A DNA stretch of 54,116 nucleotides, from positions 1-54,116 of the forward strand of contig NZ_WTLB01000031.1 of the NCBI RefSeq assembly GCF_011378855.1, written 5' to 3'. Below are positions 25,790 through 35,455 of the stretch, one piece after another. The notes under the pieces are model-generated. The model was not told the DNA's origin. It saw only the letters and a program-made list of their open reading frames with translations, and searched no databases. The translations under genes were made by a program, and so were the position numbers. This stretch comes from Pseudoalteromonas sp. Z1A8 (lineage in GTDB: Bacteria; Pseudomonadota; Gammaproteobacteria; Enterobacterales; Alteromonadaceae). Each line of letters opens with the position of its first letter. The stretch's first letter is position 1.

Positions 25790-27334
25790 TTATTTCAACA
25801 TCATGATAGGCGTGCCAGTCATTTCATTTGGTTGCTCCATGCCCATTAAGTGAAGCATTGTAGGGGCTACATCGCTTAATGCTTTACCTTGCATTGGTTC
25901 TGCATCGCGACCCACATAAATAAAATGTACAGGTTCGCTAGTGTGAGCTGTATGGGCTTGGCCTGTTTTAAGGTCTGCCATTTGCTCTGCATTACCATGA
26001 TCAGCTGTTATTAGTGCTTCACCACCAAACTCTTCAAGTGCATCAACAACGCGGCCAATACAGCTATCTACCGCTTCACAGGCTTTAACAGCGGCTTCAA
26101 ATACACCTGAGTGACCAACCATATCGCCGTTAGGGTAGTTACAAATAATAGCATCGTATTTACCGCTTTTAATTGCTGCTACTAACTTGTCGGTTAACAT
26201 TTCTGAGTTCATTTCAGGTTGTAAGTCGTAAGTTGCAACTTGCGGCGAAGGAATTAGTTCGCGTGTTTCACCTTCAAATTCGCTTTCGCGCCCGCCACTA
26301 AAGAAAAACGTAACGTGTGCGTATTTTTCGGTTTCTGAAATACGAAGCTGTGTTTTGTTATTTTTTTCAAACCACTCACCAAGTACATTTACTAACGGTG
26401 TTGAACCAAAGGCGACAGGAGCATCTATATCAGCTGCGTATTCTGTCATCATTACAAATGCGCTAAGCTTTGGTGTTCTTTTTCTTGCGAATCCATCAAA
26501 GTCAGGCTCAACAAAAGCGCGAGTAATTTCGCGGGCTCTATCTGCTCTAAAGTTGGCAAAAATTAGAGTGTCGCCATCGTTAATTACGGCTGGCTCTGCA
26601 CCTGTTGGTGTAATAGTTGTAGCAGCTAGGAACTCATCGTTTTCGTCGCGCTCGTATGCTGCATTAAGTGCCTCTACGCCGTTATCAAAATTAAAGTCGC
26701 CTTCGGCTAGCGCTATTACATTGTAAGCTTTTTCTACTCGGTTCCAGCGGTTGTCTCTGTCCATTGCGTAATAACGGCCAATAAGTGACGCTAAACGACC
26801 GCATTTAAGTTCGCTAAACAATGCTTCAATACGTTCGATTGATGCTTTAGCGCTACGTGGAGGTGTGTCGCGGCCATCTAAAAAGCCATGAAAGTAAACT
26901 TCTTTAGCGCCACGTTTTGCAGCCAGTTTTATACTAGCAACAATGTGATCTTCGTGACTATGTACGCCACCTGGGCTTAAAAGTCCCATTATGTGAACGG
27001 CTTTGTCTGCTTTTACGGCTTTATCTATGTTTTCAACTAAGGCTGGTGTTGAATCAAATTCGCCATCGTTAATTGCTTTGGTGATACGAGTAAAATCTTG
27101 ATAAACGATGCGCCCAGCACCTAAGTTTACATGGCCAACTTCAGAGTTACCCATTTGGCCATCAGGAAGACCCACATCTAAACCCGAAGCTGATATTAAT
27201 GTGTGAGGGCGTGTTGCCCATAAATTGTCTAATACCGGTGTGTTAGCTGCAAGAATAGCATTGCTCTGCGTATCTTCGCGGTATCCCCAACCGTCTAAAA
27301 TCATTAATACCAGTGGTTTTTTATGCTCTGTCAT
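25790..27334 (-). CDS. gpmI: 2,3-bisphosphoglycerate-independent phosphoglycerate mutase
   Basis: 514 aa, standard family length. Manganese-dependent glycolytic enzyme interconverting 3- and 2-phosphoglycerate. N-terminal metal motif [12 protein letters not shown]; catalytic serine 64 in [23 protein letters not shown] and YAMDRDNRW in the mutase insert; metal-binding ADHGNAEQM near the end. Divergent from yibN and first gene of the run with envC, as in E. coli. Confidence 0.97.
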   Translation of the reverse strand: MTEHKKPLVLMILDGWGYREDTQSNAILAANTPVLDNLWATRPHTLISASGLDVGLPDGQMGNSEVGHVNLGAGRIVYQDFTRITKAINDGEFDSTPALVENIDKAVKADKAVHIMGLLSPGGVHSHEDHIVASIKLAAKRGAKEVYFHGFLDGRDTPPRSAKASIERIEALFSELKCGRLASLIGRYYAMDRDNRWNRVEKAYNVIALAEGDFNFDNGVEALNAAYERDENDEFLAATTITPTGAEPAVINDGDTLIFANFRADRAREITRAFVEPDFDGFARKRTPKLSAFVMMTEYAADIDAPVAFGSTPLVNVLGEWFEKNNKTQLRISETEKYAHVTFFFSGGRESEFEGETRELIPSPQVATYDLQPEMNSEMLTDKLVAAIKSGKYDAIICNYPNGDMVGHSGVFEAAVKACEAVDSCIGRVVDALEEFGGEALITADHGNAEQMADLKTGQAHTAHTSEPVHFIYVGRDAEPMQGKALSDVAPTMLHLMGMEQPNEMTGTPIMMLK

Positions 27335-27614
27335 AATAGCTCCTGAAAATTAGTATCTGTTGATGGATACTGTGCACCTAAAAAGGTTTATTAGCGTAGT
27401 TTTAGCATACCGTGTTTTTAAGCTAGGATCAGCATTGAAAACAAGATATTAATTTTTTTCACTTACTTTATATATGGGGGGCTTTATCGTTTTTTAAACG
27501 TTTCTAAGTGCTCCTAAACTCGCATTTTAGGTTGGTTTGGGTATACTTGCGTGGCTAAAGTACAAAATCCTTAAAACATCACGTTTTAAAACATAATTTC
27601 ATAGTGGAAGTAGA

Positions 27615-28046
27615 ATGGATCAATATATTGAATTTATTACAAATCATCCCATTTTAAGCCTTGCTTGGGTTGGTATTGTTTTCCTTATTGTTAGTGGCTG
27701 GATAAAAAGTAAGTTTTCAGCTGTTCGTCAAATAAATCCTCAGCAGCTTACGTTACTTATTAACCGTGATGACGGCCAAGTAATCGATATACGTGCGCAA
27801 AAAGAGTTTAATGCAGGGCGTATTTCTGGCGCTGAGCACTTAAGCCCAGAGAATGCGAAAAAATCTGACTTTTCAAGCCTTGAAAAGTACAAGACTAAAC
27901 CCATTATAGTTGTATGTACTACAGGTATGACTGCCCAAGGTACTGCAGCCGCTATGAGTAAAGCTGGTTTTGAACGAGTTTACTTATTAGCAGGTGGCAT
28001 GGGTGCGTGGCAATCTGCCAGCTTACCAACTACAACAGGTCGCTAA
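27615..28046 (+). CDS. yibN: membrane-anchored rhodanese-like protein YibN
   Basis: 143 aa. One N-terminal membrane helix (about 13-29) followed by a single rhodanese domain with IDIRAQKEFNAGRISGAEHL and the active-site loop VCTTGMTAQG, cysteine near 96. Probably a sulfurtransferase or sulfur carrier facing the cytoplasm. First gene of yibN-grxC-secB-gpsA, divergent from gpmI, the same order as in E. coli. GGAAG precedes the ATG. Confidence 0.92.
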   Translation: MDQYIEFITNHPILSLAWVGIVFLIVSGWIKSKFSAVRQINPQQLTLLINRDDGQVIDIRAQKEFNAGRISGAEHLSPENAKKSDFSSLEKYKTKPIIVVCTTGMTAQGTAAAMSKAGFERVYLLAGGMGAWQSASLPTTTGR

Positions 28047-28077
28047 TCAGTTTAGCTAGGCCGATAGAGGATTTATT

Positions 28078-28335
28078 ATGAGTAATGTTGTTTTATACAC
28101 CAAGGCGTATTGTCCATTTTGTCAGCGTGCTCTTTCGCTTTTAAATAGCAAAGGCGTTGAATACACTAATTATGATATTGGTGTACAACCAGAGCTACGT
28201 GCTGAAATGATTACTAAAGCTGGTGGCGCAAGCACAGTACCGCAAATTTTTATTAATGATGAACATATCGGTGGCTGCGACGACATGATGGCTATTGAAG
28301 CGCAAGGTAAACTTGACGCTAAGTTAAACGCTTAA
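28078..28335 (+). CDS. grxC: glutaredoxin 3
   Basis: 85 aa dithiol glutaredoxin with active site C12-PF-C15 ([11 protein letters not shown]) and the glutathione-binding [17 protein letters not shown]. Reduces disulfides and mixed disulfides in the cytoplasm at the expense of glutathione. Between yibN and secB, close spacing. Confidence 0.96.
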   Translation: MSNVVLYTKAYCPFCQRALSLLNSKGVEYTNYDIGVQPELRAEMITKAGGASTVPQIFINDEHIGGCDDMMAIEAQGKLDAKLNA

Positions 28336-28369
28336 TTTAATTATAATAACGAACAAGTTAGGAATAACA

Positions 28370-28855
28370 ATGAACGAAGAAAATCAAAACGTAGCAGCTG
28401 CAGAAGCCGGTGCACAATTTACTATTCAACGTATTTACACTAAAGATGTATCGTTTGAAACGCCAAACTCTCCGGCCATTTTTCAAAAAGAATGGACGCC
28501 AGAAGTTAAGCTAGACTTAGATACACGCTCTAACAAACTAGACGAAGGTGTATTTGAAGTTGTTTTAGCACTAACTGTAACTGCTTCTCTTGGTGAAGAA
28601 ACTGCGTTCTTATGTGAAATTCAACAAGCAGGTATTTTTACTATTGCTGAAGTTGAAGAAGTGCAACTTGCACACATGCTTGGTGCATTTTGTCCTAACG
28701 TGTTGTTCCCATATGCACGTGAAGCTGTTTCAAATCTTGTTAACCGTGGTACTTTTCCACAGCTTAACCTTGCGCCAGTTAACTTTGACGCACTGTTTGC
28801 ACAATACATGCAACAACGTACTGCGCAAGCTGACCAGGTTACAGCAGACGCATAA
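28370..28855 (+). CDS. secB: protein-export chaperone SecB
   Basis: 161 aa (E. coli 155). [22 protein letters not shown] at the N-terminus, and the later IQQAGIFTI and [11 protein letters not shown], are conserved SecB segments. Forms a tetramer that keeps preproteins unfolded and delivers them to SecA. The TAA is followed three bases later by gpsA. Confidence 0.97.
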   Translation: MNEENQNVAAAEAGAQFTIQRIYTKDVSFETPNSPAIFQKEWTPEVKLDLDTRSNKLDEGVFEVVLALTVTASLGEETAFLCEIQQAGIFTIAEVEEVQLAHMLGAFCPNVLFPYAREAVSNLVNRGTFPQLNLAPVNFDALFAQYMQQRTAQADQVTADA

Positions 28856-28858
28856 CCT

Positions 28859-29866
28859 ATGAGTACAGCAACTACAGCTGTTACTGTATTAGGGGCGGGG
28901 TCTTATGGCACCGCCCTTGCTATTTGTTTAGCCCGAAATGGTCACCACGTGACACTTTGGGGAAGAAATAGCGACGACGTTGCCACGCTTGCAGCTGAGC
29001 GGAAAAATCAACGTTACTTACCTGATGCTCCTTTCCCAGACACTCTTACTCTTGAAGCTAACTTACAACATGCCGTTGCTAGCAGCGCTATTGTACTTGT
29101 TGTTGTGCCAAGCCATGCTTTTGGCGATACGCTTGCGCAAATTAAACCAGCATTGCCAAAGAGCGCTAAAGTTGCGTGGGCTACTAAAGGTCTTGAGCCA
29201 AATACTGGACGTTTGTTGCAAGAAGTGGCTTTACAAGAGTTAGGTGACGATATTCCGCTTGCCGTACTTTCGGGCCCTACATTTGCAAAAGAAATGGCGA
29301 TGGGTTCACCTACAGCTATTTCGGTGTCTTCTACGTCGCCTGAATTTGCTCAGCAGCTAGCTGATTTACTTCATTGTGGCCGCTCATTCCGCGTGTATAA
29401 CAATGATGATTTTATTGGTATACAGCTTGGTGGTGCGGTTAAGAATGTAATTGCCATTGGTGCCGGTATTTCGGACGGTGTTGGTTTTGGTGCTAATGCG
29501 CGTACAGCGCTGATCACTCGTGGTCTTGCTGAATTAACGCGGTTAGGTTGTGCTCTGGGCGCAAAACCAGAAACTTTTATGGGAATGGCGGGTCTTGGTG
29601 ATTTAATACTCACTTGTACCGACAATCAATCTCGTAATCGTCGTTTTGGTTTAGCACTAGGTAAAGGCGAAAGTGTAGATGCTGCTATTGAGTCTATTGG
29701 CCAAGTAGTGGAAGGCTTTAGAAATACCAAAGAAGTGTATTTATTAGCGCAACGTACCGGTGTTGAAATGCCGATTACTGAGCAAATTTATAAAGTGCTT
29801 TATGAAAATAAAGACATGAAAGAAGCAGCAATGGCGCTACTAGGCCGAGAGCAGCGTTCTGAATAA
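28859..29866 (+). CDS. gpsA: glycerol-3-phosphate dehydrogenase [NAD(P)+]
   Basis: 335 aa. N-terminal dinucleotide-binding [18 protein letters not shown], then LSGPTFAKE, and catalytic-domain [21 protein letters not shown] and [23 protein letters not shown]. Makes sn-glycerol 3-phosphate for phospholipids from dihydroxyacetone phosphate. Last gene of the yibN cluster; starts 3 bases after secB and ends at a bidirectional terminator. Confidence 0.97.
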   Translation: MSTATTAVTVLGAGSYGTALAICLARNGHHVTLWGRNSDDVATLAAERKNQRYLPDAPFPDTLTLEANLQHAVASSAIVLVVVPSHAFGDTLAQIKPALPKSAKVAWATKGLEPNTGRLLQEVALQELGDDIPLAVLSGPTFAKEMAMGSPTAISVSSTSPEFAQQLADLLHCGRSFRVYNNDDFIGIQLGGAVKNVIAIGAGISDGVGFGANARTALITRGLAELTRLGCALGAKPETFMGMAGLGDLILTCTDNQSRNRRFGLALGKGESVDAAIESIGQVVEGFRNTKEVYLLAQRTGVEMPITEQIYKVLYENKDMKEAAMALLGREQRSE

Positions 29867-29890
29867 ATTTATACAAAGTATACTAAAACT

Positions 29891-29917
29891 AAAAAACCGA
29901 CGTTATGTCGGTTTTTT
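29891..29917. terminator. bidirectional terminator between gpsA and trmL
   Basis: AAAAAACCGAC-gttat-GTCGGTTTTTT, flanked by U-runs both ways between two convergent genes. Confidence 0.88.
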
Positions 29918-29936
29918 GTTGCTTGGTATAAGGTGC

Positions 29937-30401
29937 TTATTGCGCGTTAGGAAAGCCCAACTGGCGCCACGACTCGTAAACAAACACGGCTACTGCGTTT
30001 GATAAGTTCATGCTGCGGCTATTGGCTTGCATAGGAATACGTACACGCTGCTCTTTTGGCAGTGCTTGGATCATATCATCAGGCAGGCCGCGGGTTTCAG
30101 GTCCAAAAACTAGGCAATCGCCGGCTTCGTAGCTAGCTTCGTGGTGAAATTGGCTACCTTTGGTTGTACATGCATATATTTTTTTAGGCTTACACTTCTC
30201 AAGATAATCTTCAAATGAGGCATGGCGTTGAACATGGCTAAATTCATGGTAATCAAGGCCAGCACGCTTTACTCGTTTGTCGTCCCATTCAAAACCTAAC
30301 GGCTCAATTAAATGCAGTGCATAGCCCGTATTTGCGCACAGACGAATAATATTGCCTGTATTAGGTGGAATTTCAGGTTGATATAAAACAATATCCAGCA
30401 T
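29937..30401 (-). CDS. trmL: tRNA (cytidine/uridine-34-2'-O)-methyltransferase
   Basis: 154 aa SPOUT methyltransferase. [22 protein letters not shown] at the N-terminus, [11 protein letters not shown] in the middle and [15 protein letters not shown] at the end form the trefoil-knot SAM site. Methylates the wobble ribose of leucine tRNAs. Divergent from fieF, convergent with gpsA. Confidence 0.95.
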   Translation of the reverse strand: MLDIVLYQPEIPPNTGNIIRLCANTGYALHLIEPLGFEWDDKRVKRAGLDYHEFSHVQRHASFEDYLEKCKPKKIYACTTKGSQFHHEASYEAGDCLVFGPETRGLPDDMIQALPKEQRVRIPMQANSRSMNLSNAVAVFVYESWRQLGFPNAQ

Positions 30402-30510
30402 AGTGAGCCTTTTAAATAATCTGTAGTTTAACGATTTTCAGTATACACGAAACCCTTCAAAAAAATGATATACTCACACTATTGAGTACTCCTAATTATC
30501 GGATTAAAAC

Positions 30511-31428
30511 GTGCATAACCGTAGCTACGAATTTTGGGTTAAAACTTCCAGCATTGTTACCATGGTAATGGTTAGTTTAATGATTGGCGCTAAAACATGG
30601 GCGTGGCTTGCTTCGGGTTCGGCCTCAATGCTTGGCTCGTTAACTGATTCGTTAATGGATATAACAGCCACTGCTATGAGCTTTTTAGTTTTAGGTTACG
30701 CACTGCGCCCAGCCGATGACGATCACCGGTTTGGACATGGTAAAGCTGAGGCGCTTGCCGGATTAGGGCAAGCTGCGTTTATTGCAGGCTCAGGTTGCCT
30801 ACTTGCTTTTCATGGTATTGAGCGTTTATTTAATCCTATCCAGTTAAGCCATTCTTTATTGGGTGTGTGGGTAAGTATTTTTGCTATTGCGTGTACGCTG
30901 GTAATTGTATTTGTGCAAAATAAAGTAGTTAAATACACCGATTCAATTGCTATTAAAGCCGACTCAGTACATTACAAAGGCGACTTAATATTAAATGCCG
31001 CTGTGCTATTAGCTATCTTGTTAGCTTATTATGGTGTGTTGTATGCCGATCCGGTTTTTGCGATAGGTGTAGCGGGTTATTTACTTTATAACAGCTGGGA
31101 TATAGCACGAGATAGCGCCGATCATTTAATGGATAAAGAGCTGCCAGATGATGAAAAGCAAAGCATATTTGATATAGCCAGAGCCCATGCAGATGTACAC
31201 GGTGTACATGACATTCGTACTCGTCAAGGCGGAAAAGTTAAGTTTATCCAAATGCACTTAGAGCTTGATGATCATTTAAGTTTGATTCGCGCGCACAATG
31301 TGGCTGATGAAGTGGAGTCAATGCTTAAAGAACGTTTTGAGTCTGAGGTAGATATACTGATCCACCTCGACCCTTTATCGGTACTTGCTAAGCCGTCACC
31401 GACTCACAAAACTGATACAAACTTTTAA
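30511..31428 (+). CDS. fieF: cation diffusion facilitator family transporter, FieF type
   Basis: 305 aa, starting with GTG at 30511 (no ATG fits the first helix better). Six membrane helices, then a cytoplasmic domain of about 95 residues. The metal site residues are visible: DSLMD in helix 2, and the H-x3-D pair in SVHYKGD of helix 5. HRFGHGKAEALAGLGQ is a family signature. Exports Zn, Fe or similar divalent ions by proton exchange. Its last 41 bases overlap the 3' end of the convergent hydrolase gene. Confidence 0.92.
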   Translation: MHNRSYEFWVKTSSIVTMVMVSLMIGAKTWAWLASGSASMLGSLTDSLMDITATAMSFLVLGYALRPADDDHRFGHGKAEALAGLGQAAFIAGSGCLLAFHGIERLFNPIQLSHSLLGVWVSIFAIACTLVIVFVQNKVVKYTDSIAIKADSVHYKGDLILNAAVLLAILLAYYGVLYADPVFAIGVAGYLLYNSWDIARDSADHLMDKELPDDEKQSIFDIARAHADVHGVHDIRTRQGGKVKFIQMHLELDDHLSLIRAHNVADEVESMLKERFESEVDILIHLDPLSVLAKPSPTHKTDTNF

Positions 31429-32335
31429 GCAATGGCTGGCGTATTTCATCACATTCAAAAAATAGTTCGTGTTTAGCGCCTTCAAAGCTTTTAAGTATTG
31501 TATTTGCGTGTCTGTTTGCTAATTTATATTGGGCATTGTTATCGACTACTTCGTCGTTTTGCGCGCTGGCAATATAAAGTGGAATAGTCACGCTTAAGCT
31601 ATCCATCGAAGTTATAAATGCAAACGTCGCATTTAGCCAGCCGTAAGTAACACCACCGAGCTGTAGTAATGGCTCTTCTTGATATGTTTGCCTAAATAAC
31701 TCGTAACGCACTGGACTGCTGGTTAATACATTTGTAGCAAACTCATCAGGTATATAATCGGTTTGCCCTAGCGCGTAGTTGTCTTTTTGACCCAAAAGAG
31801 TAGCGGTACCTGCTATTAATTTAGCTAAAGGTTTTGGTGTGTTTTTTGTATAAATATCAAGCATAGGCGCTGATAAAAACGCGCCACTAAAATTGTGTTC
31901 AAAATGCGCAAGGTAATCAAAAGCAATAGCACCGCCCATTGAATGGCTCACTAACACTTTTTTGCCCTGCCAATAAGTATCCACAACTTGTTTATTAAAT
32001 AAGTTTAGATCGGCACTATAATCGTTAAATTGGTTAACGTGGCCTTTATGCTTATTTATTAAGTGGCGATAAGAGCGGCCTTGTCCTTGGTGATCGGCTA
32101 TGAATATGGCAAAATTATTGTTGTAAAGCTCCCACAACAATTCTTTATATTTATCTAACCCTTCAAGGCGCCCCGAACTGATAACAATGGCAGTTTGAGC
32201 TTTTTCAGGTATGGCATAAGCATAAAATAATTGCCCGTTAGGCGTATCTAAATAAGCTTTAATTAGCGTGTTTTTATAAAAGTTATTAATTGTTATTTGA
32301 TTACTTTTAAGCTCACGCTCACTACTATAAAACAT
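31388..32335 (-). CDS. alpha/beta hydrolase, lysophospholipase L2-like
   Basis: 315 aa. Nucleophile elbow SHSMGGA (serine near 128), oxyanion-region DHQGQGRS, and the late acid and histidine in ASAQNDEVVDN and GAKHELFFE give a complete catalytic triad typical of PldB/monoacylglycerol lipase-like Hydrolase_4 proteins. No signal peptide. It starts 3 bases after the sensor kinase stop, so it is the third gene of a cpxR-cpxA-hydrolase transcript. Its end overlaps fieF tail to tail. The substrate is probably lysophospholipid or monoacylglycerol. Confidence 0.82.
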   Translation of the reverse strand: MFYSSERELKSNQITINNFYKNTLIKAYLDTPNGQLFYAYAIPEKAQTAIVISSGRLEGLDKYKELLWELYNNNFAIFIADHQGQGRSYRHLINKHKGHVNQFNDYSADLNLFNKQVVDTYWQGKKVLVSHSMGGAIAFDYLAHFEHNFSGAFLSAPMLDIYTKNTPKPLAKLIAGTATLLGQKDNYALGQTDYIPDEFATNVLTSSPVRYELFRQTYQEEPLLQLGGVTYGWLNATFAFITSMDSLSVTIPLYIASAQNDEVVDNNAQYKLANRHANTILKSFEGAKHELFFECDEIRQPLLKSLYQFCESVTA

Positions 32336-32338
32336 GGT

Positions 32339-33754
32339 TTACTCTTTTATTAATGGCAGCGTGATATTAGCACAAAGTCCACCCTCTGTTTTATTAGATA
32401 ACACTAATTCACCGCCATGCGCAGTAATAGCATTTTTAGCAATCGCGAGCCCTAAACCCGTGCCACCACTTACGCGGTCGCGCGCATCAGACTGCCTAAA
32501 AAAGGGCTCGCAAAGCTTGCTTAGTTGCTCATTTGGTACACCACAGCCATCATCACATATTTCTATATAAATGGCATCTGTGTGCTTTAGAGTAATGCTA
32601 ATCGTATTATTTGCATATTTAATGGCGTTGCGAAGGAGGTTTTCGAGTGCACTGGCAATAAGGCTTTCATCGCAATTAATATTGATGTCTACAGCGCCCA
32701 TTATATTTAGCTGCTTATTATTTTGTTTTGCTTCAAACTGCGCATCGTTAAGTACATGATCAACAATTATTTGTAATGATTGTTTTTGTAGTGAAAGCGC
32801 TTGGCTTTTGGCCTCTAAGCGAGACACTTGCAGCACGTCGGCAATCATTTTATCGAGTTGGTTTGCTTCTTTTTCTATGCGTAATAAATACGATTGGCTG
32901 GCATCGTTAGCTTGCATTTGTGCAAGGCCGGTAGCCATTTTTAAACGTGTAAGAGGCGAGCGTAACTCATGCGATATATCGGCTAATAAGCGCTTTTGCG
33001 AGCTAATTAAAAGCTCTAACTGATTAGCCATGCTGTTAAAATCTCGCCCTAGTATTCCTAGCTCATCTTTTCGGTTTACAGAAATGTCGGCTCTTGCGCT
33101 TAGGTTACCCGCTGATAGTTTAATTGCCGCTTTTTTAAGGCTATTTATAGGGGCTATTAAGTTACGACTAAATAAAAAGCTTAAAATGAGAGATGCAACA
33201 ATTGCGATGACGATTTTCATCCAATTAGGCATAAGCTTAAAGCGCATTATTAGTGGCGGTTGATGGGTAATATCTATTTCGTAAAGATAAAAACTCCCTT
33301 CAGGCACGTTTATATTAACAGGGCCAAAGGCTTGGTATTTTTCAGTGAAAATAATTTGCGGTGACATATTTTGCGTGAAATTTAATAAACTTAAGTCAAT
33401 GCTCTCTGGCACCTCTTTACTACTAAGAGAGTCTTCGCTTTGATCTGCGCTTAAATATAAAAGTTTACGCTTTGATAGACGGGGGTGTACTAATACATTA
33501 CTTAGGCTGCGCTTATGTTTAATAGCAGTTCGCTCAATACTTTTGGCGGTATATATTAGGTTTTTTTTCATTGGGCCATAAAGCGGCTCGTTAGTTACCG
33601 CGTTAATAGCGGTAATGTTACTTAAAAAGATAAGCGCTGCAACGGTGCCGATTATAGTTAACCAAAACCAAATAAATATTTTAAAAAACAGGTAGTGCCC
33701 AGGGTGTTTTAACCAAGTAAAATAATTGCTTTTATTCGCCTTGGATAAAGACAT
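32339..33754 (-). CDS. cpxA: envelope-stress sensor histidine kinase, CpxA-like
   Basis: 471 aa inner membrane kinase. Helix 1 about 22-46, periplasmic sensor about 47-178, helix 2 about 180-200, HAMP, then DHp with the phospho-acceptor H262 (DISHELRSPLTRL). The ATPase domain has the N-box ENLLRNAIKYA, DDGCGVP and GGTGLGLAIAK. Domain order and the neighbouring CpxR-like regulator and Spy/CpxP gene support a Cpx assignment. Its start overlaps the regulator gene by 23 bases. Confidence 0.88.
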   Translation of the reverse strand: MSLSKANKSNYFTWLKHPGHYLFFKIFIWFWLTIIGTVAALIFLSNITAINAVTNEPLYGPMKKNLIYTAKSIERTAIKHKRSLSNVLVHPRLSKRKLLYLSADQSEDSLSSKEVPESIDLSLLNFTQNMSPQIIFTEKYQAFGPVNINVPEGSFYLYEIDITHQPPLIMRFKLMPNWMKIVIAIVASLILSFLFSRNLIAPINSLKKAAIKLSAGNLSARADISVNRKDELGILGRDFNSMANQLELLISSQKRLLADISHELRSPLTRLKMATGLAQMQANDASQSYLLRIEKEANQLDKMIADVLQVSRLEAKSQALSLQKQSLQIIVDHVLNDAQFEAKQNNKQLNIMGAVDININCDESLIASALENLLRNAIKYANNTISITLKHTDAIYIEICDDGCGVPNEQLSKLCEPFFRQSDARDRVSGGTGLGLAIAKNAITAHGGELVLSNKTEGGLCANITLPLIKE

Positions 33755-34421
33755 AGCCCGTACCTCTCATTGTTTTAATTCGCTCACCTGGAATGTGCTC
33801 TGCTATTTTTTTGCGGATATTACTTACATGCATATCGATAGAGCGATCAAAAGAAGCTAAACGCCTACCTAGTACTTCTTCACTAATTTGCTCTTTACTA
33901 ACCACTTCACCTGCATTTTTACACAATAGCGTGAGTATTTCGTACTCTGTACCAGTAAGGGTTAATGTAGAGCCGTCTATTGAGGCCTCTCGCGCTGCTA
34001 GGTTAACGGTAATACCATTCACGAGTAACTTACTCGTTGCAGCAGCATTTAAACTATTAATGTGTTCTATACGGCGTGTTATCGCTTTAACGCGGGCCAG
34101 TAATTCACGATGATTAAAAGGCTTTGGAATATAATCGTCAGCGCCGAGCTCTAAACCAAAAATACGGTCAAAGTCTTCCCCTTTTGCTGTAAGCATTATT
34201 ACAGGGGTGAGTTTTGTTTGCCTAAGCTGTTTAAGTACTTCAAAGCCATCTAGCGTGGGTAGCATTACATCTAGCAGTATAAGTGCGTAATCGTTAGCTT
34301 GTGCTAGTTTAAGGCCTTGCTCACCGTCGTGTACGCTTTGTATTTCAAAGCCTTGAGCAGTTAAATATTCACTTAATAGCTCACAAAGGCCCGTATCGTC
34401 ATCAATCATTAATAGTTTCAT
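33732..34421 (-). CDS. cpxR: OmpR-family response regulator, CpxR-like
   Basis: 229 aa. Receiver domain with acidic pocket D7-D9, phospho-acceptor D51 and K100, then an OmpR/PhoB winged helix ending HVSNIRKKIAEHIPGERIKTMRGTGYVF. AAGGG lies upstream of the ATG. Divergent from the Spy/CpxP-type gene with a candidate CpxR box between them, and overlapping the kinase gene. Controls envelope-folding stress genes if truly Cpx. Confidence 0.9.
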   Translation of the reverse strand: MKLLMIDDDTGLCELLSEYLTAQGFEIQSVHDGEQGLKLAQANDYALILLDVMLPTLDGFEVLKQLRQTKLTPVIMLTAKGEDFDRIFGLELGADDYIPKPFNHRELLARVKAITRRIEHINSLNAAATSKLLVNGITVNLAAREASIDGSTLTLTGTEYEILTLLCKNAGEVVSKEQISEEVLGRRLASFDRSIDMHVSNIRKKIAEHIPGERIKTMRGTGYVFIQGE

Positions 34422-34483
34422 TTACAAACCCTTAGAGTTGTTTATAGCGTTATTTTACCCGCTAAATAGTGCAAAGGTGAATC

Positions 34484-34499
34484 TTTACACAACCTTTAC
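34484..34499. promoter_or_regulatory. candidate CpxR box between cpxR and spy
   Basis: TTTAC-acaacc-TTTAC, which read on the other strand is GTAAA-N6-GTAAA. The E. coli CpxR site is GTAAA-N5-GTAAA with some tolerance in spacing. It lies 100 bases upstream of the spy-like ATG and 63 bases from the cpxR ATG. A TATAGT at 34531-34536 could be the -10 element for the chaperone gene. Confidence 0.6.
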
Positions 34500-34598
34500 A
34501 CTGCTTTGCGTTACTTTGCGTTGAGTTAGGTATAGTTAACTCACTGGCTTAGCAGCCACAATCGCTCAACCAACCAATTCAATATTAAGGTAATGATT

Positions 34599-35090
34599 AT
34601 GACTAAATTAAACACACTTTCAAAATTAGTACTTATCTGTGGCTTAGCAACAGCAACGCTTGGTGCTGGTAGCGTATTAGCTAAAGGCGACGGGCATAAG
34701 CAAGGCCATTCTCAAGCTCGTTTTTTACTTTCTGATCGCGGCGTTGAAAAATTAAACCTAACAGATGAGCAGCAAACTAAGCTAAAGGCTATTTTTGAAG
34801 CGCAAAAAACACAAATGAAAGCATTACGTGGCGACAATAAAGAAGCCCGTAAAGCGATGCGTGAAGCGCATAAAGCAAAAATGGATGCATTACTTTCGGC
34901 GGCAACATTTGACGAAAATGCAGCAAAAGAATTGTTAAACGAACGCCATGAAAAAGGTGAGCAATTCGGTTTAATTAAACTTAAAACTCAGCACCAAGTA
35001 ATGCAAGTACTTAATGCAGAGCAACAAGAGAAATTTTCTAAAATGCAAAAACGCATGGGCAAAAAGAAACAGCGTAAGCAAAAAGACTAA
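34599..35090 (+). CDS. Spy/CpxP family periplasmic chaperone
   Basis: 163 aa from the ATG at 34599, eight bases after AAGG; the ATG two codons earlier is too close to the ribosome site. Signal peptide about 1-29 ending in LAKGDG. The mature protein is helical and very basic, with the family LTxxQ-type motifs in LNLTDEQQ and LNAEQQEKF. Such proteins bind unfolded periplasmic proteins and, for CpxP, restrain CpxA. Divergent from cpxRA, as is cpxP in E. coli. Confidence 0.88.
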   Translation: MTKLNTLSKLVLICGLATATLGAGSVLAKGDGHKQGHSQARFLLSDRGVEKLNLTDEQQTKLKAIFEAQKTQMKALRGDNKEARKAMREAHKAKMDALLSAATFDENAAKELLNERHEKGEQFGLIKLKTQHQVMQVLNAEQQEKFSKMQKRMGKKKQRKQKD

Positions 35091-35114
35091 TCGTTTAATT
35101 ATAGGTTAAACACT

Positions 35115-35140
35115 AAAAAACCAGCTACATGCTGGTTTTT
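35115..35140. terminator. bidirectional terminator between spy-like gene and yacG
   Basis: AAAAAACCAGC-tacat-GCTGGTTTTT between convergent genes. Confidence 0.85.
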
Positions 35141-35165
35141 GCTTTTAGGGCATAATGAAGATAAA

Positions 35166-35396
35166 TTACTTAAAAAAGTCATCTTCATTTTTAGCCAGCA
35201 TAGCTTCAATATCTTCAATCATGTCTTGGCTAAACTCTTCAGCTGAGGTGATTGGCGCAGAAATTTTATTATTTTCAAACGACCATTCACCTAAATCAAT
35301 TAGCTGACAGCGCTTTGAGCAAAAAGGGCGAAATGGGCTTTGCTCTGACCATTCAACTTTAGTTTTGCAGGTCGGGCAGTTTACAACAGTAGGCAT
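35166..35396 (-). CDS. yacG: DNA gyrase inhibitor YacG, zinc-binding
   Basis: 76 aa (E. coli 65). Four-cysteine zinc site C7-x2-C10 and C26-x3-C30, then QLIDLGEW, the YacG signature. Binds GyrB and lowers gyrase activity in E. coli. In many Gammaproteobacteria it follows coaE; here pilB lies between, 59 bases upstream. Confidence 0.93.
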   Translation of the reverse strand: MPTVVNCPTCKTKVEWSEQSPFRPFCSKRCQLIDLGEWSFENNKISAPITSAEEFSQDMIEDIEAMLAKNEDDFFK

Positions 35397-35455
35397 AATT
35401 TACTCTCTACAATTTTTCTTTATAGCTCCAAGAACAATAGCTCAGAGCCATATAC

